Below are positions 42,052-55,498 of a DNA stretch of 64,000 nucleotides, one piece after another. This DNA comes from Taxawa tesnikishii (nom. ined.) (lineage: Eukaryota; Ascomycota; Dothideomycetes; Dothideales). The notes below the pieces were generated by a model. It was not told where the DNA came from. It did not search any database and saw only the letters and a list, made by a program, of their open reading frames with translations. The position numbers were made by a program, and so were the translations under genes. Numbering within the stretch: the first letter of the stretch is position 1; each line of letters starts with the position of its first letter. Location of the stretch: NCBI GenBank assembly GCA_030247885.1, contig JAPDRO010000004.1, forward strand, positions 806,001 to 870,000. The letters run 5' to 3'.

Positions 42052-44345
42052 ATGATGCAAAATCAGCAGAACCAGCAAAAGAAGCGCAAGGCGACGGAGG
42101 CATTCGGCGGCCAGAAACGTATGCCAATCCGACCAGCGGTGTGTTTCGCATACTGAAGTATTGACATAGCCCGGCTCAGTGCCTTCGCCGCCGCAAAGGC
42201 AAAACAAGCCAGATCCGAACTCGAACCTGAGGTCGGAGCTACCGACGTATCACCGCCGCCTGACGAGGGTACATCAGAAATTCCGTTTGTTGTCGGCACT
42301 TCACAGAAACGTGGCATTGATGCTCTGTCGAGGCTCGTCGAGGCGACCTCACTGCCAACGAGAGTAGCAGCAACGCCGTACGAGTCGCAGAACACCAAAG
42401 GTCCCGAGCCTGGCGGCAGCGACGATGAGGTCCTAAACTGGAACACTCACCATGGGCCTAACCTAACCCCCTCGGACCCTTCCACACGACTCTGCAGCTT
42501 TCGACGGTCGAAAGACAACTTGCGCTCTACCGAGAACGGGTTCAGGCTTACGTTGCGGCCTGAAGAGTCTGTGACGTTCCTCGGTCATTATGACCTTCTT
42601 GTGCGCAAAGGCACCATACTGATTTCTGGAGCCATGCTGCGTGCTGCAAAGAAACGACATCGCGTTTTCTCGCCGTCTACTCATGCTCTGCTTGCAATCG
42701 TGGCGAAAGGTGGCAGCGCTGAGATCGAAGTTTCCTCGCCGGAGAATCAGACTCTGCGCGACCTTGACATGCTATCGCCGTTGTTCGGGAAGATCTGGTC
42801 TGAAGATAGGACTGACAGATCGTTCCAACTAGTCCGTATCTTCTTATAGTTCGCCTCCGCGTATCATGAGTTAATGATGCTGCAGATAGAAACACCTGCG
42901 GACGACCCGTTGAAAAGAAATCTGAATGTTCTACACATCAACGACGAAGTTCAGAAAGCTCTTAACAAGATGATGAGTATGGTCAACTCAGACTCAGCGA
43001 TGGTGCGGTGCTGATCCGGAATAGATAATCCTCCTGCAGCGGATGTATCCAGTCAGGCCATAATGGTTGTAGGGCCGAAGCATGCTGGCAAATCAACCTT
43101 TAGTCGCTTGCTAATGAACACGCTTCTTACCGCTCCCAAAGCAGTAGCTCGGCCTACTGCATTTTGGCTCGATCTTGATCCAGGACAACCAGAGTTCTCC
43201 CCTCCGGCCAAGTCACCCTTGTACAGTGGCGCGAGCCCTGCTTTGCACCCTCATACACTCATCCAGCGACAGACTCTCAGATTCCTTGGCGAACGATAAG
43301 ATCACATACCCTCACCGCCATAACCCCGAAGGATGATCCAGATCATTACGTCGCCTGCTCGTTAGACTTGATCACCCACTACCTGAGATTGCAAACCGAT
43401 TTTCCTCAGGCGCCACTAGTCATCAACTGCTCGGGCTGGGTGGTAGGTTCTGCAATCACAGCCATGAATACCCTGATCCAGCAGTCGCCATTGAGTGACC
43501 TTGTACTCATGCAACCCGTGGAGCCGGAAACTGTAGACCTGCTCGGAAATGCAATTCCCTCCGCGACCGTGTGGACTATGCCAATGCTGCCGAAAAGGGC
43601 ACAACCACGCACATCGGCGGAGCTCAGAGCTATGCAGACGATGTCGTACTTTCACATCACGCAGCCAATGGACGGAAGAGTGAACTGGACATCGCAACCA
43701 CTGTCCCGGATGTCGCCCTGGAAAGCCAAATACACGGGCCGTAACGTGGCATTCATGGCAATCATGTCCTACGGCGAAGGCATCAATCCCGAATTCCTGA
43801 GCACGATACTCAACGGCATGACCGTCGCAATAGTGGTAATAGAGTCACATGCGGCATTCTCGCAACCCGAGAGCGGAAACGACGCAAGATCCTCCGATAG
43901 CTATCAATACTCGTCGCCTCGCACAGTGCAGCAGAGCATAAGACGCACCTCCCGAGGCCTTCCGTACATCGGACCGGATGCCACCGGCCTCGTCCGTCCT
44001 CTGGACCCGCGATACTCGCGCTGCATCGGACTGGCATTGGTCCGAGGCATCGACGTGCGGAACCAGGAGCTGCAGCTCGTGACTCCAATCCCGTCATCTA
44101 CGATCCGCACCCTTGAGGGGTCGAAGACAGTGTTGGTGCGCGGTAAATTCGATTGCCCAGACTGGGCCTTCTTGGAGGACATTCACCATCGGAGCACGAG
44201 ACGTGCGGCGGGAGAAGAGGAGGATGGCGAGGAGAACGTGGAGCGACCCTACGTGGCGGTGAGGAAGAGCGATGCCGGGCTGGGAAGTAATGTCTGGCGC
44301 GTGAGGCATCAGCCTAGAAAGTCTGGAGGGGAGGCGACCGCGTAG
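42052..44345 (+). CDS. GRC3: GRC3, polynucleotide 5'-hydroxyl kinase in rRNA processing
   Basis: Grc3 works with the nuclease Las1 to process ITS2 in the 27S pre-rRNA and also promotes Pol I termination. Introns at 42119-42169, 42832-42885 and 42977-43024 are removed. Walker A is GPKHAGKSTF near residue 290, after a beta-rich N-terminal domain (TFLGHYDLLVRKGTILISGA). WLDLDPGQPEFSPP is the Walker B/clasp part. The frame breaks at CCGG 43204-43207; one added base restores GQVTLVQWREPCFAPSYTHP and joins the C-terminal half (PLVINCSGWVVGSA), giving 713 residues. The start at 42052 is the first of two adjacent ATGs. Intron 1 is placed by its good GTATGC donor and a reading frame that continues as PRLSAFAAAKAK. 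Confidence 0.93.
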
Positions 44346-45329
44346 GATGGGTATTGGTCTTGAATTTCATTTCCTCCAACAGGCGAGATCAGAAGTTTCA
44401 AGTCGCAGACGCCCTAAGATCATGGCCTAAGCTCTTCCGAAGAAGGCGATGTATGACGTCCAAAGAAGTCTTTCTCATCCCGACGCGTTGTTAGGTGCTG
44501 TGATATTTGTGCAAGCACTCATCCGTTCTCCTTGTTCACTATTTCTGCTTACCAATGGCTTCAGCAAAAAGCGAAGCGATCGAAAAAGCACATGGAAGCT
44601 ATTACCGTCCCATTGATAGCGATGAGCCACGAGCCGGTCTTTGAAGGGAATTTACGAACCGTCAACGGGTTTGATCGCGGATGCCGTAACCGCTCCCGAG
44701 GAAGTCAGCCTCTGAAACAACAAGATGCTATGTGCTAAGACGAACATCGTTTGACTCGGTAGCAGTGTGGCAGTTACGTATCGAGCAGCGGAAAATACCA
44801 AAGGACAAGCACGCACGAGCAGAAACGGAACCAAATGAAGGAGGAACAAGTCTGCTCTCACACGCAACAGAGGTATCATAGCTAGAGTATATCAAAAGGG
44901 AGGGATTTCGAAATCAAAAACGCCAGATATATGCTCTTTCCATCAACAAAACCCCCATTCGCCACATCTTGTCATGCGCTCGTTCTCCAACACCGTCGCA
45001 AAAAGAAACCCCCTTCGAACCATCGCAATCACCGTGAACTCTCTACGTGCCGTCAAGTGTGCCCGAACAAGGCCAGCAGGGAGAAGGCGGCTACAGGGAC
45101 TACGCGAGAAAAACCAGTGCGGATTGGAAGTATGAAAGTAACGCCAAAGCGCCAGGCATTGAACAACACCCAAAGAAAACACAACCTGAACACTCAAGAA
45201 GGGGGTGGGGGTATCTCAGAGGAGCGTACGTTGATGAATCGGTAGCAGTGAAGGGATCGCTCGGCTTTCTCGTAGGGCTGATCATTGGCTGTGACTCCTC
45301 ATCAGGACCTCCTAAAAAGGCAGAATACG
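44346..45329. other. intergenic between GRC3 and the histidine kinase
   Basis: Convergent 3' flanks. No gene or repeat recognised. Confidence 0.5.
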
Positions 45330-48300
45330 TCAGCAAATCACACTCTCTGTTGCAACCACACACTGGGCGCAGTGCGAGCTTACTCGACTCACTCTCTCGA
45401 GCGGATCGCTGATATCCGCCGTAATCAATGCCGGGCTCTCCCCGCTACCAACCACTCCACTCTCGGTGTATCCTCTCATCTCCATCATCGGCCTCTGGAG
45501 CGTCGGGTGCCTGGGCTCATCGTGCTCCAATGACGGCGTCTCTGGAGCACCGGGCGGGAGGAGACGCTGGTCGCGGTTCTTCTCCAAGAGTGCACCACCT
45601 AGGGTTGCGCATTTGAGGATTGTCTGGATGAGCTGGTTAGGCTTCAGGGGTTTAGAGAGGTACTCGTCCATGTGGGCCTGGATGCATTTCTCGCGGTCAC
45701 CAAGCATGGCGTGGGCGGTGAGGGCGATAATGGGGGATCGCGTCAGCTCGTTTTCGTGCTCCCATTCCCTGATCTTACCAGTGGCTTCGAAGCCGCCCAT
45801 GACAGGCATCTGCACGTCCATGAGCACGACGTCGTACCGCTTCTTCTTGATCGCCTCGAAAGCTTCGAGACCATTGTTCGCGACCGTCACCGTGTGGTGG
45901 TGCTTTTGCAGGATCTTGACTGCCAGACGCTGGTTCACCAGGTTGTCCTCGGCGAGGAGGATGTCGAACTTCATGCTTGGATCGGCTGAAGCTGGAGCGG
46001 CACGGCCTTCGAGGGCTGGAATAAGCGCATTACCCAAATCGATCGGCAGGCAGGGTGTGGTCATGTAGCTCGCAATGCCGTCTTCAAGAGCAGACTTGAA
46101 GCTCATCGAGATAACCGGGGCCAGCATCACGATAGGGATGTACTTGAAGTCCTCGAGGTTCCTCAGCGACCGAGCAGTCTCGCTACAATCGACAAGCACA
46201 CAGTCGTAGGCCGGCTTAGAACCGCCCGGCGAAGGGACCTTGTCCATACTGTGCACAACCAGAGGCACAAGATCGAGATCGCGCAAGTGCTGGGCAATTT
46301 CTCCGGAACAACCCGTCTTGCCCTTGTCGATGAAGAGAACTGTGTGCTTGCGGTATTGCTGTAGGTTCTTCTCCAGCACGGACGTGTCAGGGTTGCCGAC
46401 CTTGAACTTGACGGTGAAGAAGAAGCAGCTTCCGTTGCCGAACTCAGACTCAACCCACATCTTACCGTGCATAAGACCGACCAGTCTCCTGGAGATGGAT
46501 AGGCCCAGTCCAGTACCACCAAACCTACGGGTTGTGGAGCCGTCTGCTTGCTGGAACGTGTCGAAGATGAGATCCAGTTTGTTGTGCGGTATGCCGATAC
46601 CCGTGTCGGAAACGGCGAACTTCACCGCATACTCTCCCGCTTCACACTGGTCCTGATCAGCTGCAGAGATGGTGACTCTGACCTCACCCTTCTCTGTGAA
46701 CTTGATGGCATTGCCGACGAGGTTGAGGATGATTTGTCTGAGCCTGAAAGAGTCGCCAACCACGTAATCAGGTACGGAACTGTCCACCTGGTATGCAAGG
46801 TCCAGAGACTTCTCATTAGCCTTGACGGCCAGCGACTTCATGCCATTGAAGACTTGCCCACGCAGGGAGAACGGAATCTCCTCAACGACCATGCGATTTG
46901 CTTCAATCTTGGAAATGTCGAGTATGTCATCGATGATTGTTAGCAAGCTGTTAGCGAGCTGGTGCACCAAGTTCAACATCTCACGCTGGCTTTGGTTGAG
47001 CTCGGTATCCAGTGTCAGCTGTGTCATGCCAATGATGCCGTTCATGGGAGTCCGGATCTCATGACTCATGTTTGCCAGGAACTCCGACTTGGTCTTGTTC
47101 GCAAGTTCGGCAGCCTCTCTTGCGGCCTGGTTCCGCTGGATGCTCTCGCGCAAGTTCGAAACCATCTTGTTGATCTTCTGCTTCAACTCGTTCATCTCTC
47201 CGGAGGCGGAAACGTTGATCATCTTGCTGAAATCGCCTTCGGTTGCTGCATTCGTGATGTCGCCGAATGCGCGGACCTGCGAAGTCAAGTTTTGAGCCAT
47301 GGTGTTGACATCGGAGGTGATCTCCTTCCAGCGTCCGGCAATGCCTTCCACTTCGGCTTGACCGCCCATCTTTCCATCGACACCGACATCGCGTGCGACA
47401 CGCTTGACGGCAAGTGACCAGTCATCAAGACGAGCCACCATGTCGTTGATGGTGTCCTTCAACAGCAAAATCTCTCCCTGAGCGTGAACCTTGATCCGCT
47501 GGGTCATGTCACCTCTGGCGATGGCTTGCGTAACATCGGAGATGTTGCGGACTTGGTTCGTCAGGTTGCTGGCCATGGTGTTGACGTTGTCTGTGAGGTC
47601 CTTCCATTTGCCTTCGACGTTGGCAACCTCTGCCTGCCCACCAAGGGTACCTTCTGTGCCGACCTCTCTAGCGACCTTGCTGACTTCGAAGGCAAAAGCA
47701 TTGAGTCTATCAACCATGGTGTTGATGGTGATCTTCAGGTCCAGAATCTCTCCCTTGACCTCAGCTTCGACCTTCTTGCTGAGATCGCCTCTTGCGACGG
47801 CGGTGGTGACCTCTGCGATTTCACGCACTTGCGTGGTCAAGTTCATGGCCATGCCGTTGACGTTCTCGGTAAGATCCTTCCAGGTTCCTTCCACGCCATG
47901 CACGGTAGCTTGGCCGCCAAGTCTACCCTCTGTACCGACCTCACGAGCAATCTTTGTGACTTCCTGGGCGAATTGGCGAAGTTGGTCAACCATGGAGTTG
48001 ATGGTCGATTTGAGCTCAAGTATCTCGCCCTTGCACTCTGCCCGGACCTTTTGCGTGAGATCGCCCCTAGCAACCGCAGTTGTAACCTCTGCAATATCAC
48101 GGACCTGGGCAGTGAGATTGCTGGCCATAGCGTTGACGTTGACGGTAAGGTCATTCCACATGCCCTGGACGCCCTCGATTTGTGCTTGACCGCCGAGCTT
48201 TCCTTCGGTACCGACGTCGCGGGACACCCTGGTAACTTCGGTAGCAAATGTGCGCAGTTGGTCCACCATGGTGTTGATGGTTTGCTGGAGCTGGAGGATT

Positions 48301-49354
48301 TCTCCTTTCGCAGGTCTCTGAATCTTGCGAGAGAGGTCTCCTTGGGCGACTGCTGTGGTGACAACAGCAATTTCTCTGACCTGGTTGGTCAAATTTTCAG
48401 CCATGATGTTCACTAAATAGAGTCAGTCAACAGAAAATTTGTCCTTGGAGGGAAGCGCAACGTACCATTTTGCGTGAGCTCAGCCCAGATGCCATCCACA
48501 CCAGGCAGAACAGCTTGGCCACCCAGTCTTCCTTCAGTACCGACTTCCTTGGCAAGGTGTGTGACCTGGCTTGCGAATTCCTGTAACTGATCCACCATTT
48601 TGTTGATAGTGCGCTTGAAAGTAGCGATTTCAGGATCCCGCTCTTGAGCACTGATGAGCACCTTCTTGCTAAGATCACCATTTGCGACAGCTGTGATAAT
48701 TCTTCCAATATCGCGCAAGACCTTCTGGTAAGTCGAGTTGATCTGCTGGTTCTTCGACAACTCGCGCTTGAGCGTCTCAACGTCATCCATTGAATTCTCA
48801 ATGCCGCCAAGTGCTTGCTTGGTGGCTTGCTGTTGTTGGCTAAGCTGCACATTGATGTTGTTAATGTACTCCTTTTGAACTTGGATTTGCTCCGTCTGCT
48901 TATCGACGTGTTCCCGTAGACGGGTCAACTCCTCCACACTGAACTCGCGGGGATTCTCCTCCTCATCTGCATCGCCTCGTCTGGCCAGTATGCTGTTGAC
49001 CCAAGACGCGGATCTCTTTCGTAAGGGTAATGTTGTGCCGTTCCTGTTGGCGGATGTTGGAGAGCTGTCAGGTACGAATACCGAGGACAAAGGCTCGTTT
49101 GGGGTAATAGGTAGAGTAGCGTTGGAGCCTGTAGCTTTGGACTCGAGGAACTGTATGCGACCAGCCAATGCAGCTACTTCTTTCTCAAGTGTCCTCTTAG
49201 CGCTGCTGTCCGGCCCTGGCAGGGTGAAGTGGTTTTGCTTGATGCCATTTGCTGCGATGCGGCTGGTGAAGGAATCGTCTTCGAGAGGGTTGAACTGCTT
49301 CCCAAGGTTCGAAAGAACAGCCGCGAGAGCGATGTAAGTCTCTTCGTGCGACAT
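45330..49354 (-). CDS. nik1: group III hybrid histidine kinase (Os-1/Nik1/NikA type)
   Basis: This cytosolic sensor kinase feeds the HOG osmotic-stress pathway and is the target through which phenylpyrrole and dicarboximide fungicides act. One intron at 48413-48465 gives 1323 residues. An N-terminal coiled-coil stretch is followed by six HAMP repeats of about 92 residues, marked by GDLSKKV, GDLSRKI, GDLTQKV, GDLSKKV, GDMTQRI and GDFSKMI. The H box [15 protein letters not shown] has its phospho-accepting His near residue 747. N, G1 and G2 boxes are [21 protein letters not shown] and [14 protein letters not shown]. The receiver has [14 protein letters not shown] with the phospho-Asp, and SKPLKP. 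All catalytic residues seen are intact and the frame is clean. The close HAMP repetition at the protein level is characteristic of group III. Confidence 0.97.
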
Positions 49355-52036
49355 TTCGGATTGCTCGGGTTGAGACCAGAACAGCGTGCTCAGGACGGTC
49401 CCCAGTTTGGCGATTTCGTCGGGTGCAATGGGTGGTGGATCGCAGCAGCGATGGCGATAGACGCAGCCGAGGATGAAGGGTTCTTCTGGGCAACAAGGGC
49501 ACCAGCTATCGTGGCTGGCTCGGCTGTCCGCAAAACATGCACCACGACGCAGACACAGTTGGTGAGAGGGCAGTCGATGTGGAATGTGAGGAATTCACGG
49601 ATTGCCCAGACCGTCGGGGGAGAGGAATTGCTTTGGTGGTGAAAAAGGGAGTGACGGGGATACGAGGGACTTCTAGATGCTGGGCCCCTGTCAGCGATCG
49701 GCGATGGAGCACAAAGAAGCCGATTTGCGAGCTCTGTGTGACTTCGGCAGGGCGAGCGCTGCGAGCGCTGCAAGTGCTGCGGTAGGAATGAAAGACTTGT
49801 TGTTTGGGTGTATACAACAACACCTGTCAGGGCAGCGTCGCCAGGGAGTGAACGAAGGGAGGATATGCAAGGCAGGCGTTGGAGAGAGGGGGCATGTTCG
49901 CAACGCAGTCACTTTCTGAGAGGGAGATGGTCTGGTCTAGGCGGGTCGAGTGGGCGTCTCCTCCGCTTCTTCCTAAGCGCGCTGTCAGCTCAATTCGGTT
50001 CGGTTTAGGGTCGAGGTTGTGGCGCAAATGCAACACGGAACGAGCTGCACAGAGTCCCAGGACCCACTCAGCGCTGCGCTTTGATAGTGCCAGTGCGCCC
50101 CGGTTTGACTAGAGCCAAGGTGAGTTAGTGTGAGGAAGCGCGCTCGTCCCGGCCTTTCGACACGAATTGCTTGCAAACCGCAACATCATCGTGATCAGCA
50201 CACCCATCATGGATCCATCACAGCAGCATTCGAGACCAATCTGCAGGGCAAGTTGCTTTTGTTGATCAAATTTCCATCCATCTCCTGGTTGCACACGTGT
50301 TCATCTCCCGAATCCTTACGTGAGGCTCTCGCCGGAAAACCACCTCCGCCGCGTGATCTTGCTCCCACTGCATCCCGCTCCCTCAAATCCTCTCCCCGAG
50401 TGAGTCCACATGCGTACCCGTCTCCAGATACGGTGATGCGCTGGCGGAGCCATCATCGCTGGTCGACAGCCTTTCGCCCCGTCCTCGACTCATTACCACG
50501 TCCGGCTCAGCTTCTCTTCATTTCCACATCGCAAATCACGTCTAGGCAGAACAATCCAAGATGGAGGGATGCGGGCATGCTCTGAGCCTCTACTTGTGAT
50601 AATGTTTCAGATCTGAGCGTTCCGGCTTCGCGTATAGTGCGCTGGCGCACGTTGGGATTGCTCGAACTATACCTAGTTTGCCTAACCTTAACACCGGATA
50701 GCTAGCCCAGACGTCATTCGTCATTTCGTCAGTCTGATTGGCATCTGCCTCGCGCTGTACTGTTTCGTCTGCACCGACGCTCTGACACAACACTCAACTA
50801 GAGTAACGCTTGTGCGTCGAACGAAAATCACGGCTCCAGTTGCGGTGAGTCCGGCGCTGGCGACAACCCGCTTCTATGTCGGTTAGGGACGAACTCCGTG
50901 TACAGGGGTCCATAGCAATCGTCCTTTTTCAGGGTCCCGGTCCGTCTTAGCGCATGCGGAGAGAAACTCGCCGTCTGCGGGCTTGAGGGAAGTCACCCTT
51001 CCGTTTGGAACTCTACCTTTTTCGGTTGCTGATCCTCAGGAGGAGCGACGAACCGATAAGAGACCGCCTGCAAAAGTTCTCTCGAACAACTTTTTGTCCA
51101 TCCCAACCAACCACAGCCCTCACCTTTTCGTTATACCCGTGCGCGGCATGCGGGCGTGAAATCACGCCGTTCCAGGCCTTGACACCGTGCAGCAGCCTGA
51201 GATCAAAGACCAAAGCACATTCAGCCGGATTAGAGCCCATGGCGTCAGCTGGCCTCCATGCGCTGATGCTGCCGCGTTCCAATACGCCCGTCACGCGTTT
51301 CCCCATTCTTGGCTCTGTTGATTGGTGAGCAAACCGCAATTTGCGGCTCGTCGGGTCGAACGGATCGAAAATACACGGTTTACCGCTGGTGGCTTTCGGG
51401 AAGTTTTCTCTGGGCTGTTTCGGTCAATCATGGGGAATATGACCGATCGCATTGCTTGATCAGATGCTTGATCGCGTTTCTGGACCTGTTTCCATGCTGG
51501 AGTCCTCGCTGGGGCAGAGCGTTCATGTCCTTTTGCGATGGCGCCGACCATGGACATGGGGAATTGCGGTTCTTATGTCGAATCGCACCGTGACGGGAAG
51601 ACCCCACCCCACCCATCAGAGGTGGAATCTGGTACAAACCTCGAACCATGCTCGCAAGACTCTTTAGTAACTGCCACGCGTGGTACATGAGGCATTGTCC
51701 ACGATAGGAACACTACCGCACTCGAGGTGTTTAGACCGTGAACTGCGGTCAACATTCGTCTCTCATCATATCCTCGCCAACCTCCTATCAGGTATTAACC
51801 CTTTCCACTATATACAATCCCTCCAAGTAGGATGTGTACACGGTACCCGCACCGTGTCGCCTTGTTTGCCTTGTCTGCCGCGTATTGCCCATAACCCCGT
51901 ACTCTTACACAGCCTGTCAATAGGAAGAGCTGCGCATCATCAGACGCCTCCGTAGGCAACAAGTGGGACCCAGACGCAACACACTCGGCGCCCTTCAAGA
52001 TCACTCCCGAAACCACACCTAAAGGCATCCTCAGTC
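49355..52036. other. long upstream region of the histidine kinase, no gene recognised
   Basis: The first part probably holds the leader and promoter of the kinase. From 50.1 to 52.0 kb many short open frames occur on both strands without family resemblance. No repeat or element was identified. Confidence 0.45.
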
Positions 52037-54308
52037 ATGGATCAGTCCCGCGAAACCCTAGGACAAGAGGCTTCTGCATGCAGACCAAGCGAGCAGGTCA
52101 CCGAAGTCATGGACGCCGAGCAACCTGCGTCTACGAGCAAGCAAACCAACACTGTGGCTCTTGAGTCATTCCCTGAACACTGGCACTAGGTATTCGAAGA
52201 TCAATCCAGCTCAGCAGGTCCGGCTGATAAAACTTCTACCTCGGGCGCCAGATGCGCTGCTTCGGTGTCAGTCCCATGTCACGGATCTTACACAGCTCGG
52301 GAACACCGAATACATAGCATTGTCGTATACCTGGGACCGTGCAGAAAGCCGAAAAGACATAAAAGAGATTCGGTTTGATAGCCAAGAATTCTGGATCCGC
52401 ACGAACCTTTGGGGATTCCTCATTCAAGCTGAGAGGACCATGCTCGTTCGATGCCTTTACATTGACGCTCTGTGCATCGATCAAACAGATCTACACGAAA
52501 AGGGTCACCAAGTACAATTGATGGCGACGATATACTCTCACGCTTTCGGAGTAGCGGTCTGGCTCGGCCAGGCTGACACGACGGGGTCAGTTCAGGAGGG
52601 GCTTGAGTCGCTCACCTTGAAGGATACATGGGCAGAAACCGATCGATTGAGCACAAGGGAGGAATCACAGGCGATTGAGTTTATTACTTCGCGACCCTAC
52701 TTGAGTACGACTTGGATCGTTCAGGAGGTCATGCTCGCCTCGCGTGTCTCTGTGCTTTATTGCGACTTCGTCTGGCCATGGCCGAAAGTGGCAAGCATCG
52801 CTCCTGAATCGCAGGAGACAATGGCCTTCGGCATCGGTCCTAGCCCCGACGGATCTGATTTCGTCCCTCTCCATCGCATGGACACAGTCCTGAAGGGAAG
52901 ACCCTTCGACCAGATTGCACCTGATTTCACAAGAGTAATGGAGCACAAAGATCGATTAGACAAACGTGTAGCAGCCACAGGATCTGATGTGAAAGCTATG
53001 AGTCTTCTGGATCAACCTGACGTTGAGCCCGAGATGCGAACAATGCCACTGTATCTGGCTCTGAGTGCTTTCTGCGGGCAGAAGTGCACTGACATGCGAG
53101 ACAAACTGTACGGCATGCTTGGCCTCGCTGGAGCAGCAACACGTCAACGGCTGTTACCTGACTACGAGCTCGATTTGCCACAGGTATACGAGATGGCACT
53201 ATATGAGAGTCTCCGATCAATCGATGACCATCTAAGAGACTTTGTGGACAGGCGTCTCCAGACGTATGAGATGATCACCGCGGCTTTGCACGAAACCTTC
53301 CAGCTCTCAGAGGACGTCATTTCTTCGAGTAGGTCTAGGATCTTATCGGAAGCATGTGTACGAGGGCAGGTTGAAGCAAATCTGGCCACTGTACGCTGTC
53401 CTGTCGACACGGGATGTCAAGAGGGAATGACTGTCAACGAGTGTTCGCGGAAGGATGAACACATTGCCAACTGGAAATCGCGCTTTGCGAGCCTTGCGAA
53501 GACCTTTGACGACCAGTATAGAGCATCCTCGATTCCTTTCGATCCCTTTCAGTCCATTGCACAGATCCCGAACCTCGACACGCAAAGTCACAGGATATCA
53601 AATATACAAAGCGGAAGAGGCTTTGACCCACGCTTTGAGTACACTGTTTTTCAATTTAAACCGGTACCAGCATCACATCCAGCTCGAAAACCCCTAGGAG
53701 AAGACCTTTTCGAACGTCTGCGCTTTGTCGAAAGAATTGGCTTAGACAGTCAGACCTCCCGGAATCTGGTTGAAGAAGCCAGCATTACGTACACCTATGA
53801 TGGTTACATTAGCAAGGAAGGTACCAACACAGAATTCGAGATGGCTCTCATAGAGGTGACTGGTCCTTTTGGATTGTACTACGCTACCTCAAAGCTCTTT
53901 CTTCGGGAACCTCTCCCAGGTGAGGAGACGGGATTGAATGGTATTCGGCTGGCAGATGCTTGGCCTGTCAAACACCGGCAGAGATGTAACGGATGTCATG
54001 AGATCATATCCGCCGTACGCTACCATTCTTTGTATGTTTACGGTTGCCTATGCTACCGTTGCGCCCAGAAACCGATGCGACGCAAAGGCTCTACTGGGGA
54101 AATCGAGGTCAAGACATCTGACCATATCGATCAAGCTTCAGATTCGGATGTGGATCTGGTCTTTTATCCGGTCTTCCATCCGGCGGCGATCTCAAGCTGG
54201 ATGGTAACCCCTGAGGATTTTTTGAACCTGAACTTTCGCAGAGTCGGGTATCGGTTCCAGAGCAGCCTTTTGGACGAATGGAACAACGACCCTGACGAGT
54301 CGACATAG
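52037..54308 (+). CDS. HET-domain (heterokaryon incompatibility) protein
   Basis: HET domains are TIR-related cell-death domains used in fungal non-self recognition. Start at 52037 with an intron at 52129-52189 (donor GTCTAC, acceptor CACTAG) gives ...EQPAYSKINPAQQVRLIKLL and 736 residues. HET motifs are EYIALSYTWD near residue 71, LYIDALCIDQTD near 119, AVWLGQADT near 150 and STTWIVQEVMLAS near 202. Residues about 629-660 (RCNGCHEIISAVRYHS, then CLCYRC) look like a degenerate ZZ-type zinc finger, which some HET proteins carry. Because the intron has a weak donor, the first 30 residues are less sure. A broken HET relative lies 1.2 kb downstream on the other strand. Confidence 0.85.
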
Positions 54309-55498
54309 ATAGGGCCGGGATACGGGACAATGTTTCCTTGGATGCCGCTTCCATATGCAACTCCTCCATACTGGGTATGCAATCTGCTGTGCAACGGCCA
54401 GCGGGCTGAACCAGGTATGCCTCACATACGATGTATCGGCATGCGGTTACAACCCTCGGATCCAATGGACGCACCCCCAGCTATCACACCCTCCGGCTAT
54501 CAGTTTTGCGGCCAGAGCTTGCTAAGCGCCATCGAGTACGCGCGACGCCCCATTGCGGAGGCATTTGGCAGGGACGTCCTCCTTTCACCCGTGTCAGATA
54601 CTTCAAAACGTCCTCGCTTTGAGTTGAAACAGGAGGATGGACATTCAATTCCATACCTTGTTATACCGGACGTTGAATCGAGTCGGGCGCTTCATTGTCG
54701 GCTTCCTTTCTTTCCAGAGTGTGTCGAACCTGTTGTCGAAACCGAAATCATGCCCAATGCAAAAGACAAAGTAGTCACCCTCAAATTTGGAGGCCTTGAC
54801 GACACCACTAAGACTAACGACGACGACACGGGTGAATGGGACTCACACACAGATGCTTCGAAATACACGTCAGAAGCGAAAATGCTCACCACTACCAGCA
54901 GCGACAGTTCCTGAACCGACTTCTTCTTCTCCAGCAGCGAAACTGCCACCGAGGGCTGCCAGTGTATCAGGGATGTTGGCCGATCCACCTCGAGCGGATG
55001 CGAGCGCAATACCCGAGATGGCGTCCAAACTTGCACCGGATGATCCTTCGATGTCGAGATTCCCGCCGAACTCTCACCCGTCGAGAAAGTTTTTCTTCTC
55101 TCGGCGGAAGCACCACTATATCCTTTGCCGACCGACAATGCAAGTCCTTCACTACCAAATCCGTGTGTCGTTCCACAGAAGGTTGCGTCGACGGCACGAG
55201 GTTTGTGTAAGCTTATCAAGGGTGTGGGTAGCCCCAAGCTGAATCTTTTGTGTTTGACTAAACAATTTGTTATTCCCCGACCCTATCCATCACGTCCCCT
55301 CTCTCCTCACATGTTCTCTCCTCTGTCGCATTGGCCATCGTGGTTGTATACAAGCAAACTCTAGTCATTGCCAACGCAGATCCAAGACATCGTTTTAGGT
55401 CTTCCGATAAAAATGTTCGGCCAACGCGAGGTACGTTGTAATGAAACTTATGAACGAAAACACCATCGTTAGATCCAGTCTTTGTATCCGACTCTCCA
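54309..55498. other. region downstream of the HET gene, one unassigned open frame
   Basis: A 194-codon forward frame at 54330-54914 (MFPWMPLPYATPPYWVCN...) has coding-like composition and a charged, Thr/Ser-rich end. It has no family resemblance and follows the HET stop by 21 nt. It may be a separate small gene or remains of a longer HET tail. No more can be said. Confidence 0.35.

Noticed and set aside
52129-52189. Frameshift at the start of the HET gene
   Set aside because: Removing 52129-52189 as an intron gives a continuous frame and plausible protein. The shift would also have the opposite sign to all other breaks.
54330-54914. Extension of the HET protein beyond its stop
   Set aside because: It is in another frame with no conserved HET tail sequence, so I only note it as an unassigned open frame.
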